From CAYZJB01 sp964478735 (GTDB lineage Bacteria; CLD3; SB21): a stretch of 49,707 bases of DNA. The notes under the pieces are model-generated. The model ran no database searches, had not been told where the DNA came from, and saw only the letters and a program-made list of their open reading frames with translations. Below, piece after piece: positions 32,536-40,392 of the stretch. The DNA lies in assembly GCA_964478735.1 (NCBI GenBank), contig CAYZJB010000028.1, positions 1 to 49,707 on the forward strand, read 5' to 3'. Numbering within the stretch: position 1 is the first letter of the stretch; each line of letters begins with the position of its first letter. A program made the position numbers and the translations under genes.

Positions 32536-35500
32536 ATGAGTCTGTCATCGATTTGTATCCGCCGTCCGGTGCTGGCGATCGTGATGAATATCATCATCGT
32601 GATTTTCGGCGTCATCGGGTTCAGCTTCCTCGGCGTGCGCGAACTGCCGTCTCTGGATCCACCGGTCATCACCGTGCGCACGGTCTACACCGGCGCCAAT
32701 GCCGACATCATCGAATCGCAAATCACGGAACCGCTCGAAAAGGCGATCAACGGCATCGCGGGGGTGCGCGAAATTTCCTCGGCGAGCAACCTCGGCAGCA
32801 GCAACATCACGGTCGAATTCGACCTCGGTGTCGATCTCGAGGCCGCGGCCAACGACGTACGCGACAAGGTCAGTCAAGCCATGCGTTCGTTGCCGCCGGA
32901 CATCGACGGACTGCCGATCGTGACCAAGTCCGATGCCAACGCACAGTCCATCATGGCCGTCACTCTTCAGAGCAATACGCGCAACCATCTCGACGTGAGC
33001 CATTTCGCCGAAAACGTCATCGCGGAAAGATTGCAGACGATCCCTGGCGTGAGCACGGTCCAGATCTGGGGACAAAAACGTTATTCGATGCGTCTGTGGC
33101 TCGACCCGGCCAGACTGTCGAGTTACGGGTTGACGGCCATTGACGTCAAAAACGCTCTCGATCGGGAAAACGTGGAATTGCCGAGCGGAAAAATCGCCGG
33201 CGATCGCACCGAACTCACCGTCAAGACGTTCGGGAAACTGACGACGGAGGCAGAATTCAACAACCTGATCATCATGACGGACGGCATGAAGACCATCCGG
33301 CTGCGCGACATCGGTTATGCGATTCTGGGTCCTGAGAATGAAGAAACGATTTTACGCGAATCCAACATTCCGATGATCGGTGTGGCGCTCGTTCCTCAGC
33401 CCGGAAGCAACCACATCGATATTTCGAAAGAATTTTACCGTCGGATCGAACAGTTGAAAAAGGAAATCCCGTCCGACTATCGCCTGGAGGTCAATTTTGA
33501 CAACACGCGCCATATCCAACGGTCCGTCACCGAAGTCCAGGAAACCATCCTGATCGCCGTTGTCCTGGTCGTCATGATCATTTTTCTGTTTTTCCGCGAG
33601 TGGATCGTGGCGATACGTCCGTTGATCGACATTCCCGTGTCCCTCACCGGTGCGTTTTTCGTGATGTATCTTGCGGATTTCTCCGTCAACGTACTGACGT
33701 TGCTTGCCATTGTGCTCGCGACGGGACTTGTGGTCGACGATGGGATCGTCGTGGCGGAAAACATTTACAAAAAAATTGAAAAGGGCATGGAGCCGTTCGA
33801 AGCGGCATTCAAGGGAGCCCACGAAATTTTTTTTGCCGTCATTTCGACGTCCATCACCCTCGCGGCGGTTTTTTTGCCGATCATTTTCCTCGAGGGATTC
33901 GTCGGACGTCTGTTCCGCGAATTCGGCGTCGTCATTGCCGGTGCGGTCCTCATTTCCGCGTTTGTCTCGTTGACGCTCACGCCCATGCTGAGCGCAAGGC
34001 TGGTCCGCAAGCAAAAAGGGCATACGCGATTCTATTATCTGACCGAGCCGTTTTTCGCGCGTTTGAACGACGCCTACCGGCGGGCATTGCAACGTTTCAT
34101 CCAAAAAAAATACTGGGCGTTTGGGATCATGGTGGCGTCCCTCGTCGTGATCTACCTTGTAGGACGGCTGTTGCCCCGTGAACTCGCTCCCTTGGAGGAC
34201 CGGTCGTCCATCCGAATGAACGTCACCGCGCCGGAAGGCGCGTCGTTCGAATATACGGATCGCTTCATTCGTGAAGTCGTGCAGTTCATATCCGATTCCA
34301 TTCCGGAAAAACGCATGGCCATCAGCGTGACGGCTCCCGGCTTTATGGGCAGCGGCGCCGCCAACACGGGGTTTGTCCGACTGGTTCTGGTCGGTCCTGA
34401 CCAACGCCGGCGTTCCCAGGACGAGCTCGCGAACTACATTTCGGGCAATCTCAAAAACTTTCCGGCGGCCCGTGCGTCGGTGATTCAGGAACAGACGATC
34501 GCCGTCAGCGGCGGGCGCGGATTGCCGGTACAGTTTGTCATCCAGGCCCCGAGCTTCGAAGCGCTTCGCGAAAAACTGCCGGTCTTCATGGACGAGGCGT
34601 CCCACGACGAGACGTTTCAATTCGTCGACGTCAATTTGAAATTCAACCGTCCCGAATTGCGGGTGCTGATGCATCGCGACAAAGCCCGAAGCCTCGGCAT
34701 CGCGACCGGCGACATTGCGGAAGTCCTTCGACTGTCGTTCAGCGGACAACGCTTCGGGTATTTCAATCTTGACGGCAAACAGTATTCCGTCATCGGACAA
34801 TTTACGCGAGAAAATCGCGATGAACCGATCGATCTTAAATCGATCTTCGTCCGCGGAAAGGACGGCCGGTTGATCCAGCTCGACAATGTCGTCCACGTGG
34901 AGGAAGAAAGCAGTCCGCCACAGTTATATCATTACAACCGGTACGTCTCGGCGACCGTATCCGCCCAGCTTGCGCCGGGAAAGACCCTCGGCGACGGTAT
35001 CGATGCCATGCGCGCGATCGCGGACCGCGTTCTGGACGACACGTTTGTGCCCGCACTATCGGGTGCGTCTCGCGATTTCGAAGAAAGTTCCGGCAATACG
35101 TTATTCGCCTTCCTGCTTGCGCTGTTGTTGATTTATCTGGTACTGGCGGCGCAGTTCGAGAGCTTCCGTGAACCGCTGATCATCATGGTGACGGTTCCCC
35201 TCGCCATCGGTGGGGCGGTACTGTCTCTCTGGTACTTCGACCAGACGCTGAATATTTTCAGCCAGATCGGCATGATCATGCTGATCGGACTTGTGACGAA
35301 AAACGGCATCCTCATCGTGGAGTTTGCCAATCAGCTTCGCGCGAAGGGATTGACCGTATGGGAAGCGGCGGAAGAAGCCGCCGCGATGCGATTTCGGCCG
35401 ATCCTGATGACCAGCCTGTCGACCATGCTCGGCGCCCTGCCGATCGCTCTTGCACTCGGGGCTGGCGCGGAAAGCCGCATCCCGATGGGCATCGTCGTCA

Positions 35501-35634
35501 TCGGCGGCATGATGTTCAGCTCCATCCTGACATTGTTCGTCATCCCGGTAATGTACGGACTGATGGTAAAAGAGAAATCGGCGCTTCCAATACCGATGTC
35601 CGCCGAGCCGGAAGAAGAAGCGGTGGCGGTGTAA
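32536..35634 (+). CDS. AcrB/MexF-like RND efflux pump (HAE1 type)
   Basis: A 1032-residue RND transporter of the hydrophobe/amphiphile class, exporting drugs, detergents or lipids by proton exchange. It has the usual start MSLSSICIRRPVLAIVMN and the PN/PC porter domains (for example IIESQITEPLEKAINGIAGV and DVRDKVSQAMRSLP). The TM4 double Asp is in LATGLVVDDGIVVAENIYK. The second half carries a matching helix set (NTLFAFLLALLLIYLVLAAQFES, MLIGLVTKNGILIVEFANQ, RFRPILMTSLSTMLGALPIA). The substrate is unknown. No outer-membrane factor gene accompanies it, so it must borrow one, perhaps the TolC-family protein at 8325-9584. Confidence 0.95.
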   Translation: MSLSSICIRRPVLAIVMNIIIVIFGVIGFSFLGVRELPSLDPPVITVRTVYTGANADIIESQITEPLEKAINGIAGVREISSASNLGSSNITVEFDLGVDLEAAANDVRDKVSQAMRSLPPDIDGLPIVTKSDANAQSIMAVTLQSNTRNHLDVSHFAENVIAERLQTIPGVSTVQIWGQKRYSMRLWLDPARLSSYGLTAIDVKNALDRENVELPSGKIAGDRTELTVKTFGKLTTEAEFNNLIIMTDGMKTIRLRDIGYAILGPENEETILRESNIPMIGVALVPQPGSNHIDISKEFYRRIEQLKKEIPSDYRLEVNFDNTRHIQRSVTEVQETILIAVVLVVMIIFLFFREWIVAIRPLIDIPVSLTGAFFVMYLADFSVNVLTLLAIVLATGLVVDDGIVVAENIYKKIEKGMEPFEAAFKGAHEIFFAVISTSITLAAVFLPIIFLEGFVGRLFREFGVVIAGAVLISAFVSLTLTPMLSARLVRKQKGHTRFYYLTEPFFARLNDAYRRALQRFIQKKYWAFGIMVASLVVIYLVGRLLPRELAPLEDRSSIRMNVTAPEGASFEYTDRFIREVVQFISDSIPEKRMAISVTAPGFMGSGAANTGFVRLVLVGPDQRRRSQDELANYISGNLKNFPAARASVIQEQTIAVSGGRGLPVQFVIQAPSFEALREKLPVFMDEASHDETFQFVDVNLKFNRPELRVLMHRDKARSLGIATGDIAEVLRLSFSGQRFGYFNLDGKQYSVIGQFTRENRDEPIDLKSIFVRGKDGRLIQLDNVVHVEEESSPPQLYHYNRYVSATVSAQLAPGKTLGDGIDAMRAIADRVLDDTFVPALSGASRDFEESSGNTLFAFLLALLLIYLVLAAQFESFREPLIIMVTVPLAIGGAVLSLWYFDQTLNIFSQIGMIMLIGLVTKNGILIVEFANQLRAKGLTVWEAAEEAAAMRFRPILMTSLSTMLGALPIALALGAGAESRIPMGIVVIGGMMFSSILTLFVIPVMYGLMVKEKSALPIPMSAEPEEEAVAV

Positions 35635-35657
35635 GACGGTGCACATATCCCACCCCG

Positions 35658-35715
35658 CCCTTCCCTTACGCATTTACAGTTTTTGAAAGAAGTAATTTCC
35701 ATGCGTAGGGAAGGG
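35658..35715. repeat. Long inverted repeat between the RND pump and a secreted-protein gene
   Basis: The arm CCCTTCCCTTACGCAT at 35658-35673 pairs with ATGCGTAGGGAAGGG at 35701-35715: 15 base pairs with a single bulged T, around a 27-base AT-rich loop. It starts 24 bases after the pump stop. It could end or attenuate transcription of the efflux operon, although no T-run follows the stem, or be a small mobile palindrome. I see no second copy in the window. Confidence 0.6.
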
Positions 35716-35748
35716 AATGTACAAAAGCATCGGAGGATGTAAACTTCC

Positions 35749-36126
35749 ATGATTGTGTTTACCGTTTTTTTGTTGAGTACGCTTCAAGAAAAATCGGACG
35801 CGTTATGGGGCACGTGGCAATGGGTGCGTTCCAGCGGCGGCATGCTGGGGATCGTACGGGAAGCAACCGGCGATGACGTCCAGACGCTCACTTTTACACG
35901 CGATCACGTTGCGATTTTCAAACAAAAAGACAGCACGACTTTTCTGGGGAATTACCACGTGTATTCCGGTCAGACCGTATTCTCATCCGCCCCGCAATCG
36001 CTCGTGCGAATTCAAGGCATGCAGCGGATTTTGATCGTACGGTCCGTAACGCACGATTCGCTCATTCTCAAAGAGAACGCGTTCGACGGATGGGAACGCG
36101 TGTACGTCCGCACCCACACGCCCTGA
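35749..36126 (+). CDS. Small secreted lipocalin-like protein
   Basis: A 125-residue protein with a short N-terminal hydrophobic signal (MIVFTVFLLSTLQ) and a compact beta-rich body: LWGTWQWVRSSGGMLGI, then TLTFTRDHVAIFKQKDS, TTFLGNYHVYSGQTVFSS, and ILIVRSVTHDSLILKENAFD, ending in WERVYVR. The GTWQWV start and strand order recall small lipocalin-like proteins common in Bacteroidota and Ignavibacteria, a loose fold-level resemblance only. There is no lipobox. CGGAGG lies some 12 bases before the ATG. It follows the long inverted repeat and precedes the DUF4234 gene by 60 bases. Confidence 0.65.
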   Translation: MIVFTVFLLSTLQEKSDALWGTWQWVRSSGGMLGIVREATGDDVQTLTFTRDHVAIFKQKDSTTFLGNYHVYSGQTVFSSAPQSLVRIQGMQRILIVRSVTHDSLILKENAFDGWERVYVRTHTP

Positions 36127-36186
36127 ACCGTCATTTGATTTTCGCCGCCCATTGATCTACCTTATCGGCGTTACAGGAGATTCCCC

Positions 36187-36510
36187 ATGATCAAAAAACG
36201 CAACATGTTGGTCCAGATTCTGCTCGTGATCGTAACGTTCGGGTTGTACACGATCTACTGGTTCTTCCAGACCTCGAAGGAACTCAAGTCCATTGCCCAC
36301 GATGAAGCCGCTTCACCCGCTTTGTGGACGGTTTTGCTCTTCATCCCCTTCGGCGCGATTTTTTCGTACTACAAATACGGGGAACTGTACGAAAAGGCCT
36401 CATCGGAGCATTTTAACCGATGGCTACTCTTCGTACTCTACCTTGTGTTCACCCCCGCCGTCTGGTTCATCGTACAGACCGATCTCAATGGCCGCGCGAC
36501 GACAGCGTAG
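36187..36510 (+). CDS. DUF4234 family membrane protein
   Basis: A 107-residue protein with the DUF4234 pattern: KRNMLVQILLVIVTFGLYTIYWFFQTSKELK at the start, a central helix (LWTVLLFIPFGAIFSYYKYG) and a third (RWLLFVLYLVFTPAVWFIVQTDLN). Three helices are predicted in the cytoplasmic membrane. The family is of unknown function, often fused to or near stress or envelope genes. AGGAGA lies 7 bases before the ATG, and the gene ends 5 bases before a strong hairpin that probably stops transcription. Confidence 0.88.
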   Translation: MIKKRNMLVQILLVIVTFGLYTIYWFFQTSKELKSIAHDEAASPALWTVLLFIPFGAIFSYYKYGELYEKASSEHFNRWLLFVLYLVFTPAVWFIVQTDLNGRATTA

Positions 36511-36515
36511 TGTGA

Positions 36516-36539
36516 TGGGGCACGTCGCATCGTGCCCCA
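36516..36539 (+). terminator. Hairpin terminator after the DUF4234 gene
   Basis: TGGGGCACG and CGTGCCCCA form a perfect 9-base-pair stem with the loop TCGCAT, 5 bases after the stop codon, followed by CTTTA. The stem is very strong but the T-tract is poor, so it may be a weak or Rho-assisted terminator. It separates the small envelope genes from the helicase gene, which starts 40 bases further on. Confidence 0.5.
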
Positions 36540-36579
36540 CTTTAGCCATTCATAAAAAATCGAATTTGCCATAGACGCT

Positions 36580-38565
36580 ATGCCTAAAAACGTTTTCGAC
36601 AATATCGAGATTCCGCCCGCGGCCGAACAGGATTCAGCGACCGTGTCTCCGGCCAAACGCGAACGTTTTGAATGGCTGGAGATCCCTCAAAGCCAGCATT
36701 TTACCCGGCGTTTCCGAAAAGAAGCCCGTGTGGTCTCGTCCAAACGATGCCCTCGCTGCGGCTGGCTGGATCAGGCAAACGTGCGCGAATGCTTCCGCTG
36801 CGGGTACGACTTCGAGACCAACGACATGCACCTCGATTTTTTCAAACAGGAAGACATCGAGATTCCACCGATCGACGTCAAGGTCGACATGTCGTTTCAA
36901 AACGTCCTTTCCCGGAAATCGTACGACCGCTTTATCGATTACCGCCTGCGGCTGCAAGCGGAGGAACTCAACCTCATTTCCGGTTTTGACCGCCTGATCG
37001 CGCTCAACGAACTGAACATTGCACATTATGATTACCAGATCAACACCGCCCTGGAGGCGCTCCGCCGCATGCGGGGCCAGGTCCTGCTGGCCGATGAAGT
37101 CGGGCTGGGCAAGACGATCGAGGCCGGCATGATCGCCAAAGAATTGATCGAACGCAATCTCGCCCGGACAATCCTGATCCTGACGCCGGCGTCGCTCGTC
37201 GGCCAGTGGCAGGACGAGATGCTGGTGAAATTCGGCGAACATTTCATCGCACCCGAAAAAGCGGACGACTGGCGTGCGTCCAAAGTCATCGCGTCGATCG
37301 ATCTGGCCAAACGTAAAGAAGCGGCCACTATCATTCTGTCGCGCGAATTTGATCTGCTGATCGTTGACGAAGCCCACCGCCTCAAACACCGTGGTACGAT
37401 CGGCTTCAAATTCGTCAATCAAATCAAGAAAAAGTATGTCCTTCTGTTGACCGCCACACCGCTACACAACGATCTGACGGAACTATACAGCCTGATCACG
37501 ATCCTCAAGCCGGGTCTGTTCGGTACGATCCGTTCATTCAAGCGAAAGTTCATGTCGAAAGACGACCCGCGCCTGCCCAACAATGAAGACCAGTTGAAGC
37601 ACCTGCTGCAGGACGTGATGATCCGGAACCGCCGCGACAAGGTCGGGATCAACCTGCCGCCGCGCCGCGCCGCGATCTATCACATGGACCTGTCGGAAAA
37701 CGAGCGCGAACTGTACCGGGAGGTTACCAACTACGTACGTGAAGAATTTCGACAGGACTCCCAGTTCGAAGCGCACGCCCTTTCTCTCATCACGCTCCAG
37801 CGCGAAGTATGCAGCAGCCCGCAGGCGACGCGCCATACGTTGCAGAATTTCTTGAGACGTCATTACCCGGCAAAAATCAAAGAACGGCTGTCGTACTTCA
37901 TCCAGCTCTGCGACGCGGTTCCGGTCAGCCGGAAAAGCCTCGCAACGGTGGAAATCCTTCGGAAGTTTCCCGAAAAAACCATCGTCTTCGTCGAATTCAT
38001 CGATACGATGAAACAGCTCAAGACCGAACTGGAACGCGAGGGGCTTTCCGTCGAATTATTCCACGGCGGACTGGCGGGAACGCAGGCGCGCCGTCACGCG
38101 ATCGATTCGTTCCGTTCCACCAAAGACGTACTGATCAGCACCCAGGCGGGAGGAGAGGGTTTGAATCTTCAGTTTTGCCGGCAGGTGATCAACTATGACC
38201 TGCCGTGGAATCCAATGCGCGTGGAACAGCGGATCGGGCGCGTACACCGGCTCGGTCAGGACCGGGAAGTGTTCGTGTTCAACCTCTCCGTGCACGACAC
38301 GATCGAGGCCCGTATTCTCGAACTGCTCGCCAACAAGATCCGGATGTTCGAACTCGTGATCGGCGAGCTCGACATGATTCTCGGCGACATCGAAACGGAC
38401 AAATCGTTCGAGCAAAAACTCGTCGACATCTTCCTGCGGAGCGACTCGGACGAAGCCATGAAAAAGCAGTTCGAGCGATTCGGCTCCGAACTGCAACATG
38501 CACGAAAACATTTCGACCGCGTACGCGAAAACCAAGACATGCTGTCCGATCTGGTGGACGTATGA
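36580..38565 (+). CDS. SNF2-family helicase with N-terminal zinc ribbon
   Basis: A 661-residue SNF2/RapA-like ATPase acting on double-stranded DNA or nucleoprotein. A zinc ribbon lies at residues 57-74 (CPRCGW...CFRCG). The ATPase part follows: a Q-motif-like LNIAHYDYQINTALEAL, Walker A DEVGLGKT (Lys178), motif Ia ILTPASLVGQW, motif II DEAH (263-266), and LLTATPLHNDLTELYSL. The second lobe has ISTQAGGEGLNLQF and motif VI RVEQRIGRVHRLGQ. There is no nuclease or methyltransferase fusion. It stands 62 bases before porX on the same strand, with no terminator seen between, so co-transcription is likely. Confidence 0.92.
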   Translation: MPKNVFDNIEIPPAAEQDSATVSPAKRERFEWLEIPQSQHFTRRFRKEARVVSSKRCPRCGWLDQANVRECFRCGYDFETNDMHLDFFKQEDIEIPPIDVKVDMSFQNVLSRKSYDRFIDYRLRLQAEELNLISGFDRLIALNELNIAHYDYQINTALEALRRMRGQVLLADEVGLGKTIEAGMIAKELIERNLARTILILTPASLVGQWQDEMLVKFGEHFIAPEKADDWRASKVIASIDLAKRKEAATIILSREFDLLIVDEAHRLKHRGTIGFKFVNQIKKKYVLLLTATPLHNDLTELYSLITILKPGLFGTIRSFKRKFMSKDDPRLPNNEDQLKHLLQDVMIRNRRDKVGINLPPRRAAIYHMDLSENERELYREVTNYVREEFRQDSQFEAHALSLITLQREVCSSPQATRHTLQNFLRRHYPAKIKERLSYFIQLCDAVPVSRKSLATVEILRKFPEKTIVFVEFIDTMKQLKTELEREGLSVELFHGGLAGTQARRHAIDSFRSTKDVLISTQAGGEGLNLQFCRQVINYDLPWNPMRVEQRIGRVHRLGQDREVFVFNLSVHDTIEARILELLANKIRMFELVIGELDMILGDIETDKSFEQKLVDIFLRSDSDEAMKKQFERFGSELQHARKHFDRVRENQDMLSDLVDV

Positions 38566-38627
38566 TTCGAACCGGAGTAAACCTTATCGCCCGTTGATAC
38601 CGCAGCGAACCCATGGAAAGGAAACGT

Positions 38628-40184
38628 ATGCGAAAGATCATCTGGGCGGACGACGAGATCGAATTGCTTCGGCCCCATATCATTTTCCTGCAAGATCGCG
38701 GCTATCACGTCACCCCGGTCACCAACGGCGAAGACGCTATCTCGAAAATCCAGCGTGAAGAATTCGACATCGTCCTGCTCGACGAAATGATGACGGGCAA
38801 AGACGGCCTCACGACGCTGGAGGAAATCAAATCGACGCACCCCGATCTCCCGGTCATCATGATCACGAAAAACGAAGAAGAATCGTTGATGGAAGACGCC
38901 ATTGGGCGCCAGATCGATTCCTACCTGACCAAGCCGGTCAACCCGAGCCAGATCCTGATGGCGTGCAAACATATCCTCGATAAACAGAAAATCACGGGCC
39001 AGAAACTCGCCCGGGATTACATCCGGGAGTTCAATCGTATCTCCCAGCGCCTTACGGACGATCTCACGTACCGAGATTGGTACGACATTCACGCCACCCT
39101 GTGCCAGTGGGAAATCGAGCTGACCGACTATTCCGATCTCGGCCTGCATCAGTCGCTGGCCGATCAGAAGCGCTCATGCAATATCGAGTTCGGGCGTTTC
39201 GTGGAGCGTCATTACCGAGACTGGCTGAGTGACCGGAGCGATCGTTCACCCGCATTATCCGTCGACGTCATCCCGCGATTTGTCTTTCCAAAAATCGCTG
39301 CGCGTCGGCCGGTCGTCCTTTTTGTTATCGATTGTCTGCGGCTCGATCAGTGGCTTGGATTTGAGTCCATCCTCCGGGATTTTTTCCAGATCGAAAAAAA
39401 TTTTTTTATGAGCATTTTGCCGACGGCGACCCCGTACTCCCGAAATGCGATTTTTGCGGGGATGTTTCCCCTCGAGATCGAAAAAAAATTTCCTGAAATT
39501 TGGTCCAAAGGCGAAGAAGACGATACGTCGAGAAATCGTTTTGAAAAGGAACTGCTCGACTTCCAGCTGCAGCACCATCAGGTACCGCTGACCAAGGAAG
39601 CCCGTTACATTAAGGTCCTGAATCAAGACCAGGCCCGGGCGCTCGAACAGAACGTCGTCAGCTACGCGGAATCCAGCGAACTCACCGCCATCGTGATCAA
39701 TTTTCTGGATATCCTTGCCCACAGCCGGAGTGATTCGAACGTCATCAAGGAGATCGCGCCCGACGAAGCGGCTTACCGTTCGCTGAGTACGTCGTGGTTT
39801 CTTCACTCCTCGCTGCTCGAAACGTTCAAAAAACTGGCAAAGACGGAGTGTACGATCATCATCACGTCGGACCACGGCAGCATTCGAAGCCTGCACGGCA
39901 CACAGGTGGTCGGTGACCGCGAGGCCTCGACGGCGCTGCGCTACAAGGTCGGCCGTAATCTGAAGGTTAATCCCAAACACGCCGTGATCGTAAAAAATCC
40001 GGCGGAATTCAAGCTGCCGCCGCGCGGCGTGAACACGTCGTACATTATCGCTAAAGAAGATTATTATTTTGTCTACCCGACCAATTACCATCACTTTCTT
40101 AACTACTACAAGGACACCTTCCAGCACGGCGGCATTTCGATGGAAGAAATGATCATGCCGGTGATCGAGATGACGGGGAAATAG
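38628..40184 (+). CDS. porX: PorX-type response regulator with PglZ domain
   Basis: The ATG at 38628 (AAAGGAA before it) begins the receiver exactly (MRKIIWADDEIELLRPHI) and gives 518 residues, the size of PorX; the in-frame ATG at 38613 overlaps the ribosome site. Receiver 1-120 with acidic pair, phosphoacceptor D52 in VLLDEMMTGKDG and Lys in YLTKPVNPSQ. A helical bundle (about 125-200) precedes a PglZ domain of the alkaline-phosphatase superfamily (about 220-515): FVIDCLRLDQW, PTATPYSRNAIFAG with the likely nucleophile Thr, NFLDILAHSRSD and ITSDHGSIRS. In Porphyromonas, PorX with kinase PorY controls the type IX secretion system, and PorX hydrolyses oligonucleotides. No PorY or T9SS gene is visible here. 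Confidence 0.93.
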   Translation: MRKIIWADDEIELLRPHIIFLQDRGYHVTPVTNGEDAISKIQREEFDIVLLDEMMTGKDGLTTLEEIKSTHPDLPVIMITKNEEESLMEDAIGRQIDSYLTKPVNPSQILMACKHILDKQKITGQKLARDYIREFNRISQRLTDDLTYRDWYDIHATLCQWEIELTDYSDLGLHQSLADQKRSCNIEFGRFVERHYRDWLSDRSDRSPALSVDVIPRFVFPKIAARRPVVLFVIDCLRLDQWLGFESILRDFFQIEKNFFMSILPTATPYSRNAIFAGMFPLEIEKKFPEIWSKGEEDDTSRNRFEKELLDFQLQHHQVPLTKEARYIKVLNQDQARALEQNVVSYAESSELTAIVINFLDILAHSRSDSNVIKEIAPDEAAYRSLSTSWFLHSSLLETFKKLAKTECTIIITSDHGSIRSLHGTQVVGDREASTALRYKVGRNLKVNPKHAVIVKNPAEFKLPPRGVNTSYIIAKEDYYFVYPTNYHHFLNYYKDTFQHGGISMEEMIMPVIEMTGK

Positions 40185-40236
40185 GTTGCCATGAAATAGG
40201 TATGGGACTAGTTTTATCGATTTCGCCTCGAACTTG

Positions 40237-40251
40237 GTTCAGAATCTGAAC
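40237..40251. promoter_or_regulatory. Perfect palindrome upstream of hutU
   Basis: GTTCAGA-A-TCTGAAC is a perfect 7-base dyad with a single central base, about 140 bases before the hutU start and close to an ATCGAT pair on either side (40217-40222 and 40253-40258). It has the form of an operator for a dimeric regulator. It is not the HutC consensus, and the regulator is unknown. The remainder of 40185-40392 is AT-rich before the start, with the ribosome site GAGGAA 9 bases upstream of the ATG. Confidence 0.4.
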
Positions 40252-40392
40252 AATCGATATTGATCCCGAGATCCTGACACAGGTGGAGATTATACCGCCG
40301 ACCGTCCTTTACAACTTCCGTAAACAATTTGTTTTTCACCTTCCACACTCACAAATTACGCCAACGGAAATCCATTCGAGGAATATATATAA

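Noticed and set aside
33352..34896. 514-residue frame on the minus strand
   Set aside because: Antisense to the second RND pump, with composition dominated by Arg, Asp and His and no recognisable domain.
36580..40184. Calling the SNF2-PorX pair a BREX or DISARM system
   Set aside because: No PglX/DrmM methylase, BrxC/DrmA-type ATPase or other core component is present, and the PglZ domain is fused to a receiver as in PorX.
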